Counted from the first letter of the stretch, positions 44,334 to 53,909 are shown. The stretch: DNA of 64,000 bases from an uncultured Lachnospiraceae bacterium (GCA_946405625.1 CAMJHQ010000007.1:58463-122462); one strand, 5' to 3'. Notes: generated from the sequence alone by a model not told the origin. Translations and numbers: made by a program.

Positions 44334-46464
44334 TTACATCACCTCTCTGCTGCATATGGTATAGATTGCTGTATAAGCCGTCCTTCGTAATAAGATTCTC
44401 GTGAGTATCATATTCCACAAGACTTCCTCTATCTATCGTCATTATCTTATCTGCATCACGAAGAGTTGATAATCTGTGGGCTATTATAAGAACTGTTCTT
44501 CCCCGACATATGTCTTTTAGATTATGCTGGATGATACTTTCCGATTCATAATCAAGTGCAGATGTTGCTTCATCAAATATGAGTATTCTCGGATTACCAA
44601 GGATTGCTCTCGCTATGGCTATCCTCTGCTTCTGTCCTCCCGAAAGTCCGACTCCCTTTTCACCTATGACAGTGTTGTAACCATCCGGAAGTTCAAGTAT
44701 GAAATCATGAGCTCCGGCTATTTTTGCGGCATTTATTATCTGATCCATTGTGGCCTGCGGCATATGTATAGATATATTTTCAGCCACAGAACCGTTGAAC
44801 ATAAAGTTTTCCTGAAGCACAACTCCGATCTGTTTTCTAAGCATTTCTGGATTAACAAGAGAGATATCCATACCGTCTATGGTTATCTTTCCTCCTTCAG
44901 GTATATAGAGTCTCTGTATCAGTTTCGATATCGTGCTTTTTCCGGAACCGCTTCTTCCGACAACACCTACAACTGTTCCGGCATCGATAGTGAAACTCAT
45001 ATCTTTTATAACTTCCCCACCCTGAGGATTATATCTGAATCTTACTTTATCAAAAGCTATGGTTCCCTTCAATTTCGGAAGAGCTATCTGATTATTACTA
45101 AGTACCGGTTCTGTAGGCGTATTGAATATATCTCCGATACGCTTAACCGAAAGTGACGCCTGTTGGTACTCCTGCCATAACTGAACCAATCTTAAAACCG
45201 GGCCGCTCACTCTTCCCGACAGCATTCTGAAGGCAACCAGCTGTCCCACGCTGAAATTTCCGTCCATTACAGCCTTAGCACCGAAATAAAGTATAAGAAG
45301 ATCAAATACCTTCTGTATAAACTGACCTATCTGACCTGCCGTCGCAGATACCATAGATGTCTTATAACTAGCTCTGACATAATCAGACTGCAGGTCGCCC
45401 CACTTTTCTTCAAACTTATTCTCTAGTGCAAAAGACTTTACTGTCTGTACTCCCGTGACAGATTCAACAAGGAAAGACTGTGTATTGGCTCCGGCCTCAA
45501 ACTTTTCATCAAGTCTTTTCTTGAAAAGTGGCGTAACTACAGCTGAAAGGACAGCATATACCGGTATGGAACATATGACTATAACTGTCAGAGATCTGCT
45601 GTAACAGAAAAGAACAACTATATAAACTATGACAAAGACCACATCTATCATCGAAGAAAGCGGTGTTCCTGTAAGAAAGTTTCTTATAGTATCCAATTCT
45701 CTTACTCGTGCTACTGTATCTCCGACTCTTCTTGATTCGAAATACTTCATAGGTAATCTGAATAGATGTCTGAAGAGTCTGTAACTCAGTATTACATCGA
45801 TTCTGTTCGTTGTATGGGTAAATACATAGTTTTTTGCCATACCAAGAATAAGCTCATAGATATAGACTATCGCTATACCTATTGCCAGTACGTTAAGCGT
45901 TGACATACTCCTGTGAACAAGTACTTTGTCAACAACTACCTGAGTCATGACAGGCGTAAGTATTCCCAGTATCTGTACAACAAATACTGCGATCAAGACC
46001 TGTATGAATTCTTTCTTGAATTTTAAAATCGTTGGAATAAACCATTTGAAACTGAATATTGCTTCTCTGTCAACTATACCTTTTTGCTTAATGAGTATAG
46101 CTGTTCCTTCCCAGAGTCCGCTCAGTTCGGTCGATGTGAGAACCTCCGTCTTATTCTCTGCCGGAGTGAAGATCATATATTTATCATCTTTTGATCTTGC
46201 AATTATAAAGAATTCTCCATTCTTATCCTTTGCGATAAGCGGAGATGTAACTGTACCGAGTTTATCGGCTGTAAGTGAATAAAGTTTAGCTTTTAACTTA
46301 CACTTTTTTGCAGCTTCTATGATATGAAGCTCATTCACCTTTTCTGAACTTTTAAGTGCAACCAAATCTTCTACCTGTTCATTAGTTACAGGTATTCCAA
46401 TAAATTTGAGTACAACTAAGAAGCATGACAGCCCACTGTCAATCGGATGTCCCATCTTTAGCAT
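44326..46464 (-). CDS. HlyB-type ABC exporter with a catalytically dead C39-like domain
   Basis: A 712-residue type I secretion ATPase. Residues 1-130 form a C39-like domain in which Cys, His and Asp of the peptidase triad are replaced (D9-S10-G11 instead of DCG; EFFII where HFI is usual; IFTP where an Asp is usual), as in HlyB rather than in bacteriocin processing exporters. A six-helix membrane domain (about 150-440) and an ATPase follow: Walker A GRSGSGKST (503-511), signature LSGGQ (607-611), Walker B RILIFDEATS (626-635), H-loop IIAHRLST. The ATG at 46464 follows CAGGGGGAAG. First gene of the RTX operon. Confidence 0.94.
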   Translation of the reverse strand: MLKMGHPIDSGLSCFLVVLKFIGIPVTNEQVEDLVALKSSEKVNELHIIEAAKKCKLKAKLYSLTADKLGTVTSPLIAKDKNGEFFIIARSKDDKYMIFTPAENKTEVLTSTELSGLWEGTAILIKQKGIVDREAIFSFKWFIPTILKFKKEFIQVLIAVFVVQILGILTPVMTQVVVDKVLVHRSMSTLNVLAIGIAIVYIYELILGMAKNYVFTHTTNRIDVILSYRLFRHLFRLPMKYFESRRVGDTVARVRELDTIRNFLTGTPLSSMIDVVFVIVYIVVLFCYSRSLTVIVICSIPVYAVLSAVVTPLFKKRLDEKFEAGANTQSFLVESVTGVQTVKSFALENKFEEKWGDLQSDYVRASYKTSMVSATAGQIGQFIQKVFDLLILYFGAKAVMDGNFSVGQLVAFRMLSGRVSGPVLRLVQLWQEYQQASLSVKRIGDIFNTPTEPVLSNNQIALPKLKGTIAFDKVRFRYNPQGGEVIKDMSFTIDAGTVVGVVGRSGSGKSTISKLIQRLYIPEGGKITIDGMDISLVNPEMLRKQIGVVLQENFMFNGSVAENISIHMPQATMDQIINAAKIAGAHDFILELPDGYNTVIGEKGVGLSGGQKQRIAIARAILGNPRILIFDEATSALDYESESIIQHNLKDICRGRTVLIIAHRLSTLRDADKIMTIDRGSLVEYDTHENLITKDGLYSNLYHMQQRGDVNG

Positions 46465-46528
46465 CTTCCCCCTGAATCTTTACACACTTCACAGATATGT
46501 AAAAAAACTTAAATAACAAAGCTTTTAT

Positions 46529-46557
46529 AATGTAGCATATCCTATATATTTATTCAA
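46529..46557 (-). promoter_or_regulatory. Candidate promoter of the RTX secretion operon
   Basis: On the minus strand TTGAAT (46552-46557) and TACATT (46529-46534) are spaced 17 bp, about 65 bp before the hlyB start. Both match the consensus at four of six bases. It overlaps the inner edge of the group II intron fragment. Confidence 0.35.
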
Positions 46558-46731
46558 TAACGAGTTTTGTTTCTATCCTATATGATTTCTGTTTGTCATA
46601 CCAGAGATTTACCTGCTTTCTTCAGATTCCACCTCTCGATGGATACCATTGCTGTTCAGCTAAACACTTCCCAATGTCTGAGCGTGTTCAGGACTTTTAC
46701 CCTATAGAAACGTGCGCCGCAAGGCGCACAC
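46545..46731 (-). mobile_element. 5' fragment of a group II intron
   Basis: Read on the minus strand the segment starts GTGTGCGCC, forms a short stem (GTGCGCC/GGCGCAC), and continues with GGGTAAAAGTCC, GGGAAGTGTTTAGCTGAACAG, CAATGGTATCCATCG, AGGTGGAATCTGAAGAAAGC and GACAAACAGAAATC, the conserved landmarks of domain I of bacterial group II introns. Nothing corresponding to the reverse transcriptase or domains V-VI follows, so it is a truncated remnant. It starts directly after the U-tract of the lysS terminator, the preferred target of class C introns. Confidence 0.7.
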
Positions 46732-46736
46732 TAAAA

Positions 46737-46766
46737 ACACGGCTATGCATTTCAACATAACCGTGT
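46737..46766 (-). terminator. Terminator of lysS
   Basis: ACACGGCTATG (46737-46747) pairs with CATAACCGTGT (46756-46766), one G-U pair, 8-base loop, followed on the minus strand by five Ts. It lies about 100 bp past the lysS stop. A near-identical copy is at 33922-33951. Confidence 0.85.
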
Positions 46767-46805
46767 AGTAAGAATTTGTTCTCTTTGTTGTTGATTAAGT
46801 TAATT

Positions 46806-46827
46806 TGGTCGCAAATTGGTCGCAATC
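46806..46827. repeat. Right-end integrase arm-type repeats
   Basis: Two adjacent 11-bp copies, TTGGTCGCAAA and TTGGTCGCAAT, lie 44 bp inside the right core. They share GGTCGCAA with the triple repeat at 34186-34218 and the outer copy at 33990-34011. Confidence 0.7.
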
Positions 46828-46866
46828 CCTGTCCTTATCCACTGCAAACCCTTATATATAAAGGAT

Positions 46867-48438
46867 TTATTTCTTCTCTGACTTAAGTGTCGGGAAGAGG
46901 AGTACGTCACGGATTGCAGGACTGTCAGTAAGCAGCATGCAGAGTCTGTCGATTCCATATCCGATACCGCCTGTAGGTGGCATACCGACTTCAAGTGCAT
47001 TCAGGAAGTCTTCATCTGTGTGGTTAGCTTCCTCATCACCTGCATCTGCAAGTGCATCCTGAGCTGCAAATCTTTCTCTCTGATCGATAGGATCGTTAAG
47101 CTCTGAGTAAGCATTTGCCATCTCCCATCCGTTCATGAAGAACTCAAATCTCTCAACATATTCAGGATTCTCAGGCTTCTTCTTTGTAAGCGGAGATATC
47201 TCAACCGGATGATCCATGACGAATGTAGGCTGAACAAGATGCTCCTCTACATATGTCTCGAAGAAGAGATTCAGAATATCACCCTTCTTATGGAAATCTT
47301 CAAACTCGATATGGTGTTCCTTAGCAAGTGAACGAGCCTGCTCAAGATCCTTAACTTCATTCCAGTCAACACCGCTGTACTTCTTAACAGCATCAACCAT
47401 TGTTATTCTCTCGAATGGCTTTCCGAGATCCATCTCGATTCCGTTATATGTAATCTTGGTTGTTCCGAGAACTTCCTCTGCGATATATCTGTACATATTC
47501 TCAGTAAGATCCATCATACCGTGATAATCTGTATATGCCTGATAAAGCTCCATAAGTGTGAACTCAGGATTATGACGTGTATCAACACCCTCATTTCTAA
47601 ATACACGGCCGATCTCATAAACTCTTTCAAGACCGCCTACGATAAGTCTCTTAAGGTAAAGCTCAAGAGATATACGAAGCTTCAGGTCCTCATCAAGCGC
47701 ATTAAAATGTGTCTCGAAAGGACGTGCTGCGGCACCACCTGCATTTGATACAAGCATAGGTGTCTCAACTTCCATAAATCCCTGTGTATCAAGATATCTT
47801 CTTATTGCAGCTATGATCTTTGATCTCTTTACAAATGTATCCTTTACTTCAGGATTCATGATGAGATCGACATATCTCTGACGATATCTGATGTCTGTAT
47901 TTGTAAGTCCGTGGAACTTCTCAGGAAGAATCTGAAGGCTCTTTGAAAGAAGAGTTACTGCTGTTGCATGAACTGAAACCTCACCTGTTCTTGTTCTGAA
48001 GAGATAACCCTCAACTCCGAGGATATCACCGATATCTGTTCTCTTGAATCCCTTATAGTTATCCTCACCGAGTTCATCACGGGTAACATATATCTGAATA
48101 TTTCCCTTAAGATCCTGGATATTTCCGAATGAAGCTTTACCCATAACACGCTTGGACATAAGACGTCCTGCTATAGATACTGTAATTCTGTCTGCTTCCG
48201 GAATCTCCGGTGCCTCTTCGCCTTCAGCAGGCTTCGGGAACTTTGCTTCGAAATCAGCTTTAGCTTCTGCTGTATGATAAGTAACATTATACTTAGTTAT
48301 CTGAAAAGGATCCTGACCTGCTTCCTGCAGTTCAGCAAGCTTCTCACGGCGTACCTTAAGGAGCTGGTTGATGTCCTGCACCTGTGCACCCTTCTGCTGA
48401 TTATTCTTTGCATTATTATTCTGATTCTGTTCTGACAT
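46867..48438 (-). CDS. lysS: Lysyl-tRNA synthetase (class II)
   Basis: A 523-residue cytoplasmic enzyme that charges tRNA-Lys. After an unusual Gln/Asn-rich leader ([19 protein letters not shown]) come the OB-fold anticodon-binding domain ([25 protein letters not shown]) and the class II catalytic core: motif 1 [20 protein letters not shown], motif 2 [22 protein letters not shown], motif 3 [16 protein letters not shown]. The ATG at 48438 follows AGGAGG. The last codons form the attachment site of the island, and the protein stays full length. A terminator separates it from greA upstream. Confidence 0.97.
   Translation of the reverse strand: MSEQNQNNNAKNNQQKGAQVQDINQLLKVRREKLAELQEAGQDPFQITKYNVTYHTAEAKADFEAKFPKPAEGEEAPEIPEADRITVSIAGRLMSKRVMGKASFGNIQDLKGNIQIYVTRDELGEDNYKGFKRTDIGDILGVEGYLFRTRTGEVSVHATAVTLLSKSLQILPEKFHGLTNTDIRYRQRYVDLIMNPEVKDTFVKRSKIIAAIRRYLDTQGFMEVETPMLVSNAGGAAARPFETHFNALDEDLKLRISLELYLKRLIVGGLERVYEIGRVFRNEGVDTRHNPEFTLMELYQAYTDYHGMMDLTENMYRYIAEEVLGTTKITYNGIEMDLGKPFERITMVDAVKKYSGVDWNEVKDLEQARSLAKEHHIEFEDFHKKGDILNLFFETYVEEHLVQPTFVMDHPVEISPLTKKKPENPEYVERFEFFMNGWEMANAYSELNDPIDQRERFAAQDALADAGDEEANHTDEDFLNALEVGMPPTGGIGYGIDRLCMLLTDSPAIRDVLLFPTLKSEKK
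46871..46896. repeat. Right attachment core, within the lysS 3' end
   Basis: The 26 bp identical to 34058-34083 encode, on the minus strand, the final residues F-P-T-L-K-S-E-K of lysyl-tRNA synthetase. Integration here regenerates the full gene, the usual strategy of elements using conserved gene ends. Confidence 0.9.
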
Positions 48439-48491
48439 TATGTCAACCTCCTGATTATTCATTCAAAAGTTATATCCGTCCTTTAAACAAG

Positions 48492-48520
48492 CAAAAAGCC
48501 GGAAGCACTTAACCCCCGGC
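48492..48520 (-). terminator. Terminator between greA and lysS
   Basis: On the minus strand GCCGG (from 48520) pairs with CCGGC (to 48498), followed by TTTTT. It lies about 30 bp past the greA stop and would let lysS be expressed separately. Confidence 0.75.
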
Positions 48521-48548
48521 AATTTAATACTGTATTTTCGATCAGCAG

Positions 48549-49046
48549 TTAAGCTTCCTCATCCTGCTTAATATAAAAATCAAGTATCTTATAATTATAC
48601 TTTCCGTTAGGTGCATCAACCGTAATAACCTGTCCAACTCTTGCACCCATCAGCTTAGCACCTATTGGTGATTCATTTGAGATACTTCCGCCGAGTATGT
48701 CTGCCTCTGTTGAACCGGAAAGCTTATATACATACTCCTGCTTGGACTCCATATCCTCGAAATGTACTGTACATCCGAAGTTGATGGTCTCTGAATCAAA
48801 GCTCTCCTCATCGATTACTTCTACATTTTTAAGAATCTGCTCTATCTCATGAATACGTGATTCGAGATCTCTCTGCTCATCTTTAGCAGCATCGTACTCA
48901 GCATTCTCTGATAAGTCTCCCTGCTCACGTGCTTCTTTGATCTTCTGTGCAACTTCACGACGTTTGTTGGTTTTGAGATCATAGAGCTCATCTTCTAACT
49001 TTTTGAGTCCTTCATAAGTAAGAATATTCTTTTTTTCTTCAGCCAT
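48549..49046 (-). CDS. greA: Transcription elongation factor GreA
   Basis: A 165-residue protein with the N-terminal coiled coil (LTYEGLKKLEDELYDLKTNKRREVAQKIKEAREQGDLSENAEYDAAKDEQ) carrying the conserved D-L-S-E-N-A-E-Y tip and a C-terminal FKBP-like domain (GSTEADILGGSISNESPIGAKLMGARVGQVITVDAPNG). It rescues backtracked RNA polymerase by stimulating transcript cleavage. Gene order tRNA-Leu, greA, lysS is minus strand throughout. Confidence 0.97.
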   Translation of the reverse strand: MAEEKKNILTYEGLKKLEDELYDLKTNKRREVAQKIKEAREQGDLSENAEYDAAKDEQRDLESRIHEIEQILKNVEVIDEESFDSETINFGCTVHFEDMESKQEYVYKLSGSTEADILGGSISNESPIGAKLMGARVGQVITVDAPNGKYNYKILDFYIKQDEEA

Positions 49047-49110
49047 AGATATTCTTCCTTTCTAAAATAAACTTCATAGCCTCGGCTCTTCGAGCCGTAT
49101 CCTGGTCTAC

Positions 49111-49194
49111 TGCAGCTGACGGGACTTGAACCCGTACCCACTTGCGCGGACATGAACCTGAATCATGCGCGTATACCAATTCCGCCACAGCTGC
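49111..49194 (-). tRNA. tRNA-Leu (anticodon CAG)
   Basis: An 84-base class II tRNA on the minus strand. Acceptor arms GCAGCTG/CAGCTGC, discriminator A, anticodon stem CATGA/TCATG around loop TTCAGGT giving anticodon CAG, variable arm CCGC/GTGG, and T arm ACGGG-TTCAAGT-CCCGT. CCA is not encoded. It reads the CUG leucine codon. Confidence 0.96.
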
Positions 49195-49316
49195 CTAAAA
49201 AACCGTCACTAAAGAATAATAACACTTGGCAATTTCAATGTCAAGCAATCAATAAAATTAGTACGGTTTCTTATCGATCAATATATTATCTACTGCTTCA
49301 AAAAATAGGTACTGCC

Positions 49317-50348
49317 TCAGAATTGTATTTTGTTATATACATCTTCATCCACAGATTTTTCAAAAGAGTAATTCGGATCTATCTCATTAAGCCACTTCTC
49401 AAAGCATGTTGTAAAATATGCCTTCTGCTTTGAACTGATTTCCGTCTGTTTAAGTTTATCTGTTGCTTCACGATCAGTCAGCGCCTGAATATAGAATATG
49501 TGATATCCGTATTCGGATTCTGTTACAAGGCTATATGAACCGTCATCGAGACTGTAAATCATATCTGCTATTTCATCGCCGTACATTTCTCTTATCTCGG
49601 TCGGACTCAGTGTATAGTATCTCGAATCAGCGGCGCCGTAGAATTCTGCCAGTCCTTCTATATTAGTATTATCTGATCCCGATACAGGATTAACCAAAGT
49701 ATTATAAGCCTGAAGTGCCCTGTCATATTGAGCTTTCTTTTCATCCTCGGAAAGTTCCTTTACATTTCCGGAAACATCGACTGCATACTTCTCAAATACA
49801 AGGTCATAAATGGTAGTCTGACGGGCATCCTCATCACTCACCTCAATACCGGCTTTATCCATGATCCTGTCATAGACACGACTTGCAATCTCATTTTCTT
49901 TGTATACTGTAAGTATTGTTTCTCTGGAAAGCTGCATCTTCTCAATCTGTTCATCCGTAAGATTCTTAAAGAATACATCCGCCTGCTTCGCCAAAATATC
50001 CTCATCATCCTGAGAAAGTGTGACATCATATTCGGAAGCCTTCGATACCAACACCTTAACCCTTACGATATCCTCAATAATATCCTTTCTGGTCAGATTC
50101 TTCATAGTATCTGTTTCGGTTTCCGATACCGGAACCTCCATATCCCATACATTTTCACCGTAACTCTTCTCATACTGTTCGACAACCGTATTTGCATATA
50201 CATACACTTCCCCTATGGAAATGTCTTCGCCCGCAAAGGTAAGTACCTTCTCGCTTTTCCCTTCGACCTGCTCCTGTCTTCCGCATCCGGATACAGCAAG
50301 CACCATGATCAGGGAAACTATTAATATGGCTAAACTTCTCTTCTGCAT
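49317..50348 (-). CDS. PrsA/SurA-like foldase lipoprotein (peptidyl-prolyl isomerase)
   Basis: A 343-residue exported lipoprotein (signal MQKRSLAILIVSLIMVLAVSGC). A helical SurA_N-like chaperone region (about 60-190) is followed by a shortened parvulin-like rotamase segment (about 190-310) ending in SLVTESEYGYHIFYI, where GYHI is the conserved parvulin end. It helps fold exported proteins at the membrane face. It follows mfd by 7 bp, so it is probably co-transcribed. Key parvulin active-site residues are only partly recognisable by eye. Confidence 0.85.
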   Translation of the reverse strand: MQKRSLAILIVSLIMVLAVSGCGRQEQVEGKSEKVLTFAGEDISIGEVYVYANTVVEQYEKSYGENVWDMEVPVSETETDTMKNLTRKDIIEDIVRVKVLVSKASEYDVTLSQDDEDILAKQADVFFKNLTDEQIEKMQLSRETILTVYKENEIASRVYDRIMDKAGIEVSDEDARQTTIYDLVFEKYAVDVSGNVKELSEDEKKAQYDRALQAYNTLVNPVSGSDNTNIEGLAEFYGAADSRYYTLSPTEIREMYGDEIADMIYSLDDGSYSLVTESEYGYHIFYIQALTDREATDKLKQTEISSKQKAYFTTCFEKWLNEIDPNYSFEKSVDEDVYNKIQF

Positions 50349-50355
50349 ATTATAA

Positions 50356-53300
50356 TCAATCCTTTTTTTCTGAAGATACCGTACCTATAAGATTCTCTCT
50401 CATATCTTCAATAACAGCTTCTATCTTTGTCAGCATATCATCCTGAATTAGCTTGGAAGTCCTTATGGCAAAACCTGACTTCTTGGCATTTACCAGTCTG
50501 ATATCATTCTTATATTTCTTCATAAACTTCGGAATCTTATCAATTATTATATCAGCATCATTTGTAAAAAGATATTGCACAAATCCTTCTTCCTGATACT
50601 TTATATCTGTGATTCCGATCGAATGAGCCGCCGCCTTAAGTACTGCGATTCTGATAAGCCTCAGAAATGCCTTCGGAGGTTCTCCGTATCTGTCGCGTGC
50701 CTCCTCGATAATTATATCCGCATCTTCCTGATCATCGATTCTCGAAACCCTCTTATACATTTCAAGCTTAAGATACTCATTTCTGACATACTCATCAGGA
50801 ATAAATGCATCTACCGACAGATCTATGGATGTATCAAAATCCTTCCACTTGGTATTCTCACCAAGTTTCGTTCTGATTGCCTCATTAAGCATCTTCACAT
50901 AGAAATCATAACCGACATCCCCGAGATGACCTGACTGATCTTTTCCGAGAATATTTCCCGCTCCTCTGATTTCAAGATCCGTCATGGATATTTTATAACC
51001 GGAACCAAGCTCTGTGAATTCCCTGATTGCAGATAATCTTTTTTCCGCAACTTCCTTTATCATCTTATCCCTCTTATAAAGAAGGAATGCATAGGCATTA
51101 CGTCCGGAACGTCCGACTCGTCCTCTAAGCTGATAAAGCTGGGCAAGTCCGAAATTATCGGCATTATGAATGATTATCGTATTTACATTAGGGATATCAA
51201 GACCTGTTTCAATAATAGTTGTTGAAACAAGAATATCTATCTCCTTATTTATAAATCGATGCATTACATTTTCCAGCTCACGCTCAGGCATCTTTCCATG
51301 TGCAAATTCAATCTTTGCATCAGGAAGAATTGCAGAAAGCTCCGAAGCCATAAGATCTATATCTTCTACTCTGTTATATACATAATATACCTGACCGTTT
51401 CTTGCAAGCTCACGATTTATCGCTTCTCTTACAATCTCTCTGTCATACTCCATAACATATGTCTGGATAGGACGCCTGTCAACAGGAGCTTCCTCCAGCA
51501 GACTCATGTCTCTTACACCTATCAGGCTCATATGCAGCGTTCTCGGAATCGGTGTCGCAGTAAGAGTCAGCACATCGACGGTATTACGCATCTGTTTGAT
51601 TGCTTCCTTATGCTTAACACCGAAACGCTGTTCCTCATCGATTATAAGGAGCCCAAGATGCTTAAACTGAACATCCTTTGACAGCAGTCTGTGAGTTCCT
51701 ATTACTATATCGACGATTCCCTTTGAAAGGTCACTGATAGTCTTCTTTATATCCTTTGGTGTGCAGAATCTCGAAAGCATCCTTACTTCAACCGGATAAT
51801 TCTTCATTCTCTCCTTGAAGGTCTCATAATGCTGTTCAGCCAGAATTGTTGTAGGAACGAGATATGCCACCTGCTTTCCGTCCTGAACCGCCTTAAATGC
51901 AGCACGGATAGCAACCTCTGTCTTTCCGAAGCCAACATCTCCGCAGATCAGTCTGTCCATGATACGATCACTTTCCATATCATGCTTCGTATCCTCAATA
52001 GCCTTCATCTGATCCGGCGTCTCATCATAAGGAAAGAGTTCTTCAAACTCCTTCTGCCATACAGTATCCTCAGAGAAAGCATATCCCTTCTCCTTACGCC
52101 TTATCGCATATAGGGTAACAAGTTCCTCGGCAACCGTATCAATCTGCTGTCTGACTCTGGTCGTAACCTTATTCCACTCAGGGCTTCCCAACTTATTCAG
52201 TTTTGGCTTTCTCGAATCCTTACCTGAGAATTTTCCGATCATCGAAAGCTGCTCGACCGGAATAAAAAGCTTTCCGTTATCGGCATACTGGATATTGATA
52301 TAATCTCTCTTTCTGCCGTCTATCTCAACCTGTTCGATTCCTTTATATACACCAATACCATGGCGTTCATGTACAACATAATCTCCGACGGAAATATCAC
52401 TGAGGCTGTTAAGTCTGTCACCTGAATACTGCTTTGAGAGTTTTCTTCTCTTCTCGTTTTTCTTACTGAAAATGTCATTCTCACTGAGAACAGCAAGCCC
52501 TATATCAGGAATTTCATAGCCTTCAACAAGGTTACCTGTTGTAACCATTACCTCTCTTTTCTCAAGCTTTCTGTTTCTGTCCAGCGAGAAAAATGCCGGG
52601 ATGTCATCCTCATTAAGGCTTTCAACAAGTCTCCTGCCACGTGTCGCAGACGGAGCAGCGATAACTACTCTGAATTCATTCTTCCTCCACTTCGAGATTT
52701 CCTCACGAAGCTTATCTATTGCACCGTTAAAAGAAACGATACTTCTTGTCATTATCTGAAGATTGCTCTTCACATCGAAATCCGACTTCTGACTGTAAAA
52801 TTCCGAAAAAAGGATAGGATTTCTGAGACTGAGTTCGGCAAGAGTCCTCTTATTGTCATATAAAATGTCCATCTGACCGGGAAGGATATATCCTCCATCA
52901 AATCTGCCTTCTATAGAAGCCGCAAATTCTCTGAAATACATGTCGGCTCTCTCGGCAACCCTGTCAGGTTCATCTACGAAAACCGCCGTATCCTTCGGCA
53001 TATAATCAAGAAATGATACGGTTGTAGAATAGAAATAGTTTATCAGACTGTCTATTCCCGATCTTGAGTCAAATTCCTGTATATCTTCCTTCAGATGTCT
53101 TACCACATCATTCAGTCTTGCATACTGTTCTGTCTTGAAAGCACTCTTTAACTCAGCCGCTCTCTTCTCATGATCTTTCTCGATTCTTGAAATTCCACGG
53201 CTTATCCTTGCTTCCGTAAGTACATATTCTGTAGCCGGGAATATGCTGAACTTCTCAACTTCTTCTATGGAACGTTGAGATTCCACATCAAAATATCTTA

Positions 53301-53889
53301 TTGATTCAACCTCGTCTCCGAAAAGCTCAACACGACAAGGGCACTCTTCCGTCAGAGGGAATATATCAATTATCCCACCTCTCACGGAAAACTGCCCCGG
53401 AGCTGTAACGAGTGTTTCATTTTCATATCCAAGCATGATAAGCAGTGATTTGACTGCTTCCATGTCCAGCGTCTCACCAACCTCAACGGTTATAGTTCTA
53501 TCCTTGATATACTTGATATCAGGAAGTTTATCCATAAGACCGTCAATGGTTGTAATGATAACAGTCGGCTCGTTAGTTACTATTCTTTTAATGATTTCAA
53601 GTCTCCTGCACGCGGTTGCATTTCCGTGAATATCCGCATAATAAAACAGCAGATCCTTTGCAGGATAAACAGAGACATTCCTGTCGTAGAATTTATAGTC
53701 CTGATACAGTTTCTCGGCTCTGGCATCATCATAAGTTACCAGAAGCACGAATCGGTTCTTCTCCCTGACAGTCTCAGCTATAAGCGGCCGGACAGCCCTG
53801 GTCAGTCCCCACAGATAAAGAGGCTTTTCAGAGTTCTTTATTCTGTCTGTCAGTCCTGCTTCTCCGACAGGCGAGATAAGTGCTTTCAA
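50356..53889 (-). CDS. mfd: Transcription-repair coupling factor
   Basis: The 1177-residue Mfd translocase, which removes stalled RNA polymerase and recruits UvrA. Visible parts are the UvrB-homology region (about 20-370, GGIIDIFPLT), the RNA polymerase interaction domain (about 490-560, GDYVVHERHGIGVYKGIEQ), the RecG-like motor with Walker A GDVGFGKTEVA, DEEQ box LLIIDEEQRFGVKHKE, and motif VI QLRGRVGRSGRNAYAF, then the TRCF C-terminal domain (about 1000-1110). Full length. It lies between pth and the foldase gene. Confidence 0.98.
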   Translation of the reverse strand: MKALISPVGEAGLTDRIKNSEKPLYLWGLTRAVRPLIAETVREKNRFVLLVTYDDARAEKLYQDYKFYDRNVSVYPAKDLLFYYADIHGNATACRRLEIIKRIVTNEPTVIITTIDGLMDKLPDIKYIKDRTITVEVGETLDMEAVKSLLIMLGYENETLVTAPGQFSVRGGIIDIFPLTEECPCRVELFGDEVESIRYFDVESQRSIEEVEKFSIFPATEYVLTEARISRGISRIEKDHEKRAAELKSAFKTEQYARLNDVVRHLKEDIQEFDSRSGIDSLINYFYSTTVSFLDYMPKDTAVFVDEPDRVAERADMYFREFAASIEGRFDGGYILPGQMDILYDNKRTLAELSLRNPILFSEFYSQKSDFDVKSNLQIMTRSIVSFNGAIDKLREEISKWRKNEFRVVIAAPSATRGRRLVESLNEDDIPAFFSLDRNRKLEKREVMVTTGNLVEGYEIPDIGLAVLSENDIFSKKNEKRRKLSKQYSGDRLNSLSDISVGDYVVHERHGIGVYKGIEQVEIDGRKRDYINIQYADNGKLFIPVEQLSMIGKFSGKDSRKPKLNKLGSPEWNKVTTRVRQQIDTVAEELVTLYAIRRKEKGYAFSEDTVWQKEFEELFPYDETPDQMKAIEDTKHDMESDRIMDRLICGDVGFGKTEVAIRAAFKAVQDGKQVAYLVPTTILAEQHYETFKERMKNYPVEVRMLSRFCTPKDIKKTISDLSKGIVDIVIGTHRLLSKDVQFKHLGLLIIDEEQRFGVKHKEAIKQMRNTVDVLTLTATPIPRTLHMSLIGVRDMSLLEEAPVDRRPIQTYVMEYDREIVREAINRELARNGQVYYVYNRVEDIDLMASELSAILPDAKIEFAHGKMPERELENVMHRFINKEIDILVSTTIIETGLDIPNVNTIIIHNADNFGLAQLYQLRGRVGRSGRNAYAFLLYKRDKMIKEVAEKRLSAIREFTELGSGYKISMTDLEIRGAGNILGKDQSGHLGDVGYDFYVKMLNEAIRTKLGENTKWKDFDTSIDLSVDAFIPDEYVRNEYLKLEMYKRVSRIDDQEDADIIIEEARDRYGEPPKAFLRLIRIAVLKAAAHSIGITDIKYQEEGFVQYLFTNDADIIIDKIPKFMKKYKNDIRLVNAKKSGFAIRTSKLIQDDMLTKIEAVIEDMRENLIGTVSSEKKD

Positions 53890-53909
53890 AACATTTCTCC
53901 CTATCTATA

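Larger units (their letters stand above)
34058..46896. mobile_element. Integrative genomic island in lysS carrying an RTX/type I secretion cassette
   Basis: The element lies between 26-bp direct repeats, the right one forming the last codons of lysS so the gene stays intact. It encodes a tyrosine integrase and excisionase at the left end and one long minus-strand operon (HlyB, HlyD, two lipoproteins, RTX protein). Arm-type 11-bp repeats lie near both ends. No relaxase, coupling protein or replication gene is seen, so spread would depend on a helper. Net size about 12.8 kb. Int/Xis resemble Tn916-type modules, but the conjugation module of that family is absent. Confidence 0.85.

Noticed and set aside
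34224..46464. Island considered as a full conjugative element (Tn916-like ICE)
   Set aside because: Only int and xis match; no relaxase, coupling ATPase, VirB4 or replication gene is present.
48439..48548. T-box leader before lysS
   Set aside because: The gap is only 110 bp, contains the greA terminator, and shows no T-box sequence or anticodon-like stem.
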